Of a stretch of DNA of 64,000 nt, positions 61,287-64,000 are shown piece after piece. The notes beneath the pieces are model-generated. The model worked only from the letters and a program-made list of their open reading frames with translations. It did no database searches and was not told the origin of the DNA. The position numbers were made by a program, and so were the translations under genes. Source of the DNA: Sulfurospirillum cavolei (lineage in GTDB: Bacteria; Campylobacterota; Campylobacteria; Campylobacterales; Sulfurospirillaceae); assembly GCF_001548055.1 (NCBI RefSeq), contig NZ_AP014724.1, positions 1,364,001-1,428,000 on the forward strand. Direction: 5' to 3'. The stretch's first letter is position 1. The number at the start of each line of letters is the position of its first letter.

Positions 61287-62714
61287 TTAGTGAAGTCTGG
61301 CTTTTAAAAGCTCGTTGACTTTGGAAGGATTGGCCGTTCCTTTGCTCTCTTTCATCGCTTGTCCGACAAAAAAAGCAAAAAGCTTCTCTTTACCCGCTTT
61401 GTATTCGGCGACTTTATCGCCGTTTGCGGCAATAATCGCATCGATGATCGCTACCAGCGCGCCCTCATCGCTCATTTGTCGTAAGCCTAGCGTTTCAATC
61501 GCTTCATCAACACCGACGCGATTTTGCATTAAATAGTCCAAAACCTCTTTGGCGGCTTTACCGCTAATCGTAGCATCTTCGATACGTTTGACGAGCAATG
61601 CCAACGTCGCGGCATCAACCGGCGAAGTCATAATCGTCACGCCGTTTCCCAAACGACCTTGAAGCTCGACGCTTAGCCACGTCACGCTATTTTTCGGACT
61701 CGCACCGTGTTCAATCATCGTTTCAAAAAAGCGTGCCGTCTCGACACTTGCGGTAATCACGTTTGCATCGTACGCCTTGATGCCGTATTCCGTTACGAAA
61801 CGATCTCTTTTCTCATCGGGTAATTCAGGGATTTGAATACACTCGGCTAACATATCTTCGGGAATCAGAACCGGTAATAAATCCGGATCGGGAAAATAGC
61901 GATACTCCGCACTGTCTTCTTTGGAACGCATACTGCGTGTTTCATTTTTATCGATGTCGAAAAGCCGTGTCTCTTGGACGACTTCTTGCTCGTATACGCC
62001 GTCTTCCCATGCCGCACTTTGACGCTCTACTTCGTAATCGATGGCTCTTTGGATGAATTTAAACGAGTTTAGGTTCTTAATCTCCGCTCTCGTATAAAGC
62101 TTCGTATCGCCTTTCGGGCGAATCGAGACGTTCGCGTCGCAACGAAAACTTCCCTCTTGCATATTCGCGTCGCTAATGTCGAGGTAACGCAAAATAGCAT
62201 GAAGCTTTTTAAGGTATAAAACCGCCTCTTCGCTACTGCGCATATCCGGTTCGCTGACGATCTCTAACAGCGGTGTTCCGGCACGGTTAAGATCGACATG
62301 TGAGACGTTGCCGTGGTGAATATTTTTTCCCGCGTCTTCTTCGAGATGCGCGCGCGTAACCCCGATGCGTTTTTTCGTCCCGTCCTCAAAATCGATATAT
62401 ATCTCGCCTGCTTCGACGATAGGTATTTCAAACTGGCTGATTTGATACCCTTTGGGTAAATCGGGATAAAAATAGTTTTTACGGTTAAAAATAGATTTTC
62501 GATTGATCGTTGCGTTGATGGCCGTTCCAAGCGCAATGGCTTTTTTCACCGCCTCTTTATTTAAAACGGGCAAAGCTCCCGGAAGGCCTAAGCAGACCTC
62601 GCACACGTTAGTATTGGGTTCATCGCCGAAACTGGTCGGACAACTGCAAAAAATTTTGGTTTTCGTATTTAACTGAGCATGAACCTCAAGTCCTATAACA
62701 ACTTCAAATTCCAT
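61287..62714 (-). CDS. gatB: Aspartyl/glutamyl-tRNA amidotransferase subunit B
   Basis: GatB is the kinase-like subunit of GatCAB, which makes Gln-tRNA(Gln) and Asn-tRNA(Asn) from misacylated precursors. The 475-residue protein begins [21 protein letters not shown], has the zinc-binding cysteines CSCPTSFG and CEVCLGLPG, the core [14 protein letters not shown] and the C-terminal YqeY-like helical tail (residues about 330-475, including [12 protein letters not shown]). Length is normal. Together with gpsA and pyrC2 it forms a leftward operon. No gatA or gatC is in the window. Confidence 0.96.
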   Translation of the reverse strand: MEFEVVIGLEVHAQLNTKTKIFCSCPTSFGDEPNTNVCEVCLGLPGALPVLNKEAVKKAIALGTAINATINRKSIFNRKNYFYPDLPKGYQISQFEIPIVEAGEIYIDFEDGTKKRIGVTRAHLEEDAGKNIHHGNVSHVDLNRAGTPLLEIVSEPDMRSSEEAVLYLKKLHAILRYLDISDANMQEGSFRCDANVSIRPKGDTKLYTRAEIKNLNSFKFIQRAIDYEVERQSAAWEDGVYEQEVVQETRLFDIDKNETRSMRSKEDSAEYRYFPDPDLLPVLIPEDMLAECIQIPELPDEKRDRFVTEYGIKAYDANVITASVETARFFETMIEHGASPKNSVTWLSVELQGRLGNGVTIMTSPVDAATLALLVKRIEDATISGKAAKEVLDYLMQNRVGVDEAIETLGLRQMSDEGALVAIIDAIIAANGDKVAEYKAGKEKLFAFFVGQAMKESKGTANPSKVNELLKARLH

Positions 62715-62731
62715 TCATGAGCCTTTGCGGA

Positions 62732-63289
62732 TTAATCTAAAAACAAGCGGATAGAAGCAATTCCGTACACCCCAAGTGCTTCACACGCCTTGACATGCGC
62801 AGGTTTGACGATACCTCCAAGCGCGAAACATTTGAGAGAGATTTTATCATTTATTTCTTTTAACTTCTCTAAACCTACGGGCGTTCCTTTGCCGGGGGAT
62901 TCGAAGATGGGACTAAACGTCAACGCATCGGCACCGTTTTTTTGTGCCTCTTCCGCTTCGCGTAAGGTATGCGTACTGACCACGACAAAAAGTCCTAAAG
63001 CTTTAGCCTCTTCAACGACATGTAACGCATTTGAGGGCAAATGTACGCCCAAAACGCCTAAACGATGAGCCAAACGATAATCGCCATGGAGAAGGACGTT
63101 TGCATATAAATTTTGCGGAAGCAAAGCAAGAACCTCCGTAGCAAACACTGCATAATCGACAACATGTTTATCGCGCAAACAGATATAATCGACGTGGTGT
63201 TTTTGCGTAATGTCACGAAGTTTTTGCGCACAGATTTGCGCATCGGAAGTGTAATAAAGCGGATCAGTGATCAGATAGCGTTTGAGCAT
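62732..63289 (-). CDS. ThiE/TenI-like thiamine phosphate synthase family protein
   Basis: The 185-residue protein has the TIM-barrel of the ThiE/TenI family: [60 protein letters not shown] and FALGGIVKPAHV. Enzymes of the family join thiazole and pyrimidine units of thiamine (ThiE) or aromatise the thiazole (TenI). The HLPS instead of HLGQ and the short form point to TenI, but this is not certain. The start at 63289 gives a natural N-terminus; the frame extends 32 residues further inside the next gene. A palindrome copy encodes Leu-His-Val. Confidence 0.75.
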   Translation of the reverse strand: MLKRYLITDPLYYTSDAQICAQKLRDITQKHHVDYICLRDKHVVDYAVFATEVLALLPQNLYANVLLHGDYRLAHRLGVLGVHLPSNALHVVEEAKALGLFVVVSTHTLREAEEAQKNGADALTFSPIFESPGKGTPVGLEKLKEINDKISLKCFALGGIVKPAHVKACEALGVYGIASIRLFLD

Positions 63290-63557
63290 CGTTTGTGTCG
63301 ATCCAGCGTTGCAATAAAGCCGTTTGCTTTTGCGCTTCCGAAAATTTGGCAATCTGCAAAGACGCCACTTCAAAAACAACCACAAAAAGTGCTCCGAAGA
63401 GAAAACAAAAAAGCCCGATCACGCAAGCGACGATCCATCCGAAAGGTAAGAAGAGTAAAAAGAAGTATGTCCCGCCGGCAATTGCAAGAGCCCAAGAGGC
63501 ACCTTGCAAAAAGCTCAGCAGTTTTTCAAAACGCGAGAAATCTTTAGTGTTCTTCAC
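63264..63557 (-). CDS. Small membrane protein between atpB and the ThiE-like gene
   Basis: I do not recognise this 97-residue protein. It has two strong membrane helices (about residues 18-40 and 42-65, with [20 protein letters not shown] and [20 protein letters not shown]) and a short polar C-terminal tail. It could be a small helper of the ATP synthase or an unrelated membrane protein. The GTG start overlaps the atpB stop by 14 bases, and its end overlaps the ThiE-like gene by 26, so all three are coupled in translation. Confidence 0.6.
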   Translation of the reverse strand: MKNTKDFSRFEKLLSFLQGASWALAIAGGTYFFLLFLPFGWIVACVIGLFCFLFGALFVVVFEVASLQIAKFSEAQKQTALLQRWIDTNDAQTLSDH

Positions 63558-64000
63558 TGATCAAGACCGCACCTGCAAGATAAACGTACGTTAAGATCAT
63601 AAAAATAAACGTTTGCAAAAGTGCGGAAAACGTTAAAAGCGCATATGCGGGAAGCGGAGCAACCCAAGGGGCAAGCATTAAAACTACCGCCAAGAAAATA
63701 TCTTCGCCTTTGATGTTACCGAAAAGTCGGAAGGAAAGGGAAATAATACGCGAAAAATGCGAAACGATTTCGATAGGAAACATTAACGGAGCCAAAAGTT
63801 TGACCGGTCCCATAAAATGTGCGAAATAGTGAACGACGCCGTTGACGCGGATACCTTCAAAATTATAATAAACAAAAACCATTAACGCCAATGCCAATGT
63901 CATGTTTAGACTGCTTGAAGGTGCTTCAAAACCGGGAACGATACCGATCATATTGGCAACAAAAACGACCAAACCGATGGTTGCTACAAGCGGTAAATAT
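63544..64000 (-). CDS. atpB: ATP synthase subunit a, C-terminal part (gene runs off the right edge)
   Basis: The partial protein (about 151 residues) is the membrane a-subunit of the F0 sector. It reads [20 protein letters not shown] at the window edge and contains [19 protein letters not shown], with the essential proton-channel arginine in SFRLFGN, then four membrane helices and the C-terminus [17 protein letters not shown]. Protons flow past this subunit to turn the c-ring. The 5' end lies outside the window. Its stop overlaps the start of the small membrane gene. Confidence 0.95.
   Translation of the reverse strand, partial: YLPLVATIGLVVFVANMIGIVPGFEAPSSSLNMTLALALMVFVYYNFEGIRVNGVVHYFAHFMGPVKLLAPLMFPIEIVSHFSRIISLSFRLFGNIKGEDIFLAVVLMLAPWVAPLPAYALLTFSALLQTFIFMILTYVYLAGAVLISEEH

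Larger units (their letters stand above)
15676..63025. repeat. Dispersed palindrome TTACATGTAA, 11 perfect and about 15 near copies
   Basis: Perfect copies lie at 19683, 19704, 26689, 27202, 27607, 28084, 41134, 44243, 53416, 57718 and 61196 (first base). Copies with one or two mismatches lie at 1945, 3646, 15676, 15690, 15963, 18017, 25471, 25490, 29505, 31974, 32028, 45399, 53830, 54388 and 63016. The wider pattern tends to CYTTACATGTAARGG. They occur in many unrelated genes, where they mostly encode Leu-His-Val or Thr-Cys, and in gaps. None lies between about 3.7 and 15.6 kb, which holds the assembly cluster. Coordinates here span 15676 onward; two near copies lie earlier. Confidence 0.8.

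Noticed and set aside
1-64000. CRISPR arrays, tRNA, rRNA, tmRNA or riboswitches
   Set aside because: I saw no regularly spaced repeats, cloverleaf-like gap sequence or known leader structure. All sizeable gaps were read and hold only promoters, hairpins and the dispersed word.

Overview
The window looks like the chromosome of a free-living Campylobacterota (epsilonproteobacterium), most like Sulfurospirillum or Wolinella. The evidence is gene content and order: a Wolinella-type hydABCDE hydrogenase operon, a three-gene efflux operon with the subunit sizes of Campylobacter CmeDEF, the pyrC2-gpsA-gatB order known from Campylobacter jejuni, a ctsRDPXEF/MSHA-like assembly cluster, and scattered flagellar genes (flgH, fliP). 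The organism call is inference from memory of these genomes; no search was run.

Layout. 0-5.5 kb: end of trpD, an S4 RNA-binding protein, argG, then a rhodanese-rplI-hslV-hslU-era operon. 5.6-14.4 kb: an eight-gene MSHA/type II-like assembly operon (GspL-like, PilO-like, small exported protein, secretin, ExeA-like ATPase, TPR protein, GspE, GspF), closed by a perfect 12-bp hairpin. 14.4-19.7 kb: flgH with a small partner, a soluble FIST-domain chemoreceptor, and mmuM. 19.7-25.4 kb: a TetR-controlled RND efflux operon. 25.5-30.2 kb: def-dinB-hemJ, then a small accessory stretch with an AraC-type regulator, a pentapeptide-repeat protein and a toxin-antitoxin pair, then a pseudouridine synthase. 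30.2-41.8 kb: a nickel/hydrogen block with nikR, hypF, membrane-bound hydABCDE, and upstream a TetR gene overlapping a second, cytosolic group 2-like NiFe hydrogenase. 41.9-49.7 kb: pgi, a YgiQ radical SAM protein, small proteins and a PhnD-like/GGDEF-EAL-CZB pair. 49.7-51.5 kb: an AT-rich, foreign-looking patch with an outer-membrane protein. 51.5-64 kb: fliP, glmU, coaBC, pilD, an LptF/G permease, truA, then pyrC2, an altered family 3 hydrolase, gpsA, gatB, thiE-like and atpB (cut by the window edge).

How the parts connect. The assembly cluster (5.6-14.4 kb) and the prepilin peptidase (55.6 kb) should work together, although no pilin gene is in the window; related clusters serve natural transformation in Campylobacter and MSHA pili in Vibrio/Shewanella. 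NikR, HypF and two NiFe hydrogenases form a nickel-dependent hydrogen module; hypBCDEA must lie elsewhere. Many ORFs overlap by 1-30 bases or use GTG/TTG starts coupled to the preceding stop.

The most unusual signal is not a gene. A palindrome, TTACATGTAA, occurs perfectly 11 times, and about 15 more times with one or two mismatches, inside and between unrelated genes. Twice it forms an inverted pair at a gene end. Abundance, dispersion and paired hairpins recall DNA uptake sequences, and a transformation-type machine is encoded in the same window. This is a hypothesis. Other leads are a dihydroorotase homologue and a family 3 hydrolase homologue that both lack catalytic residues and lie next to each other, and a cytosolic hydrogenase large subunit that ends where maturation proteases normally cut.
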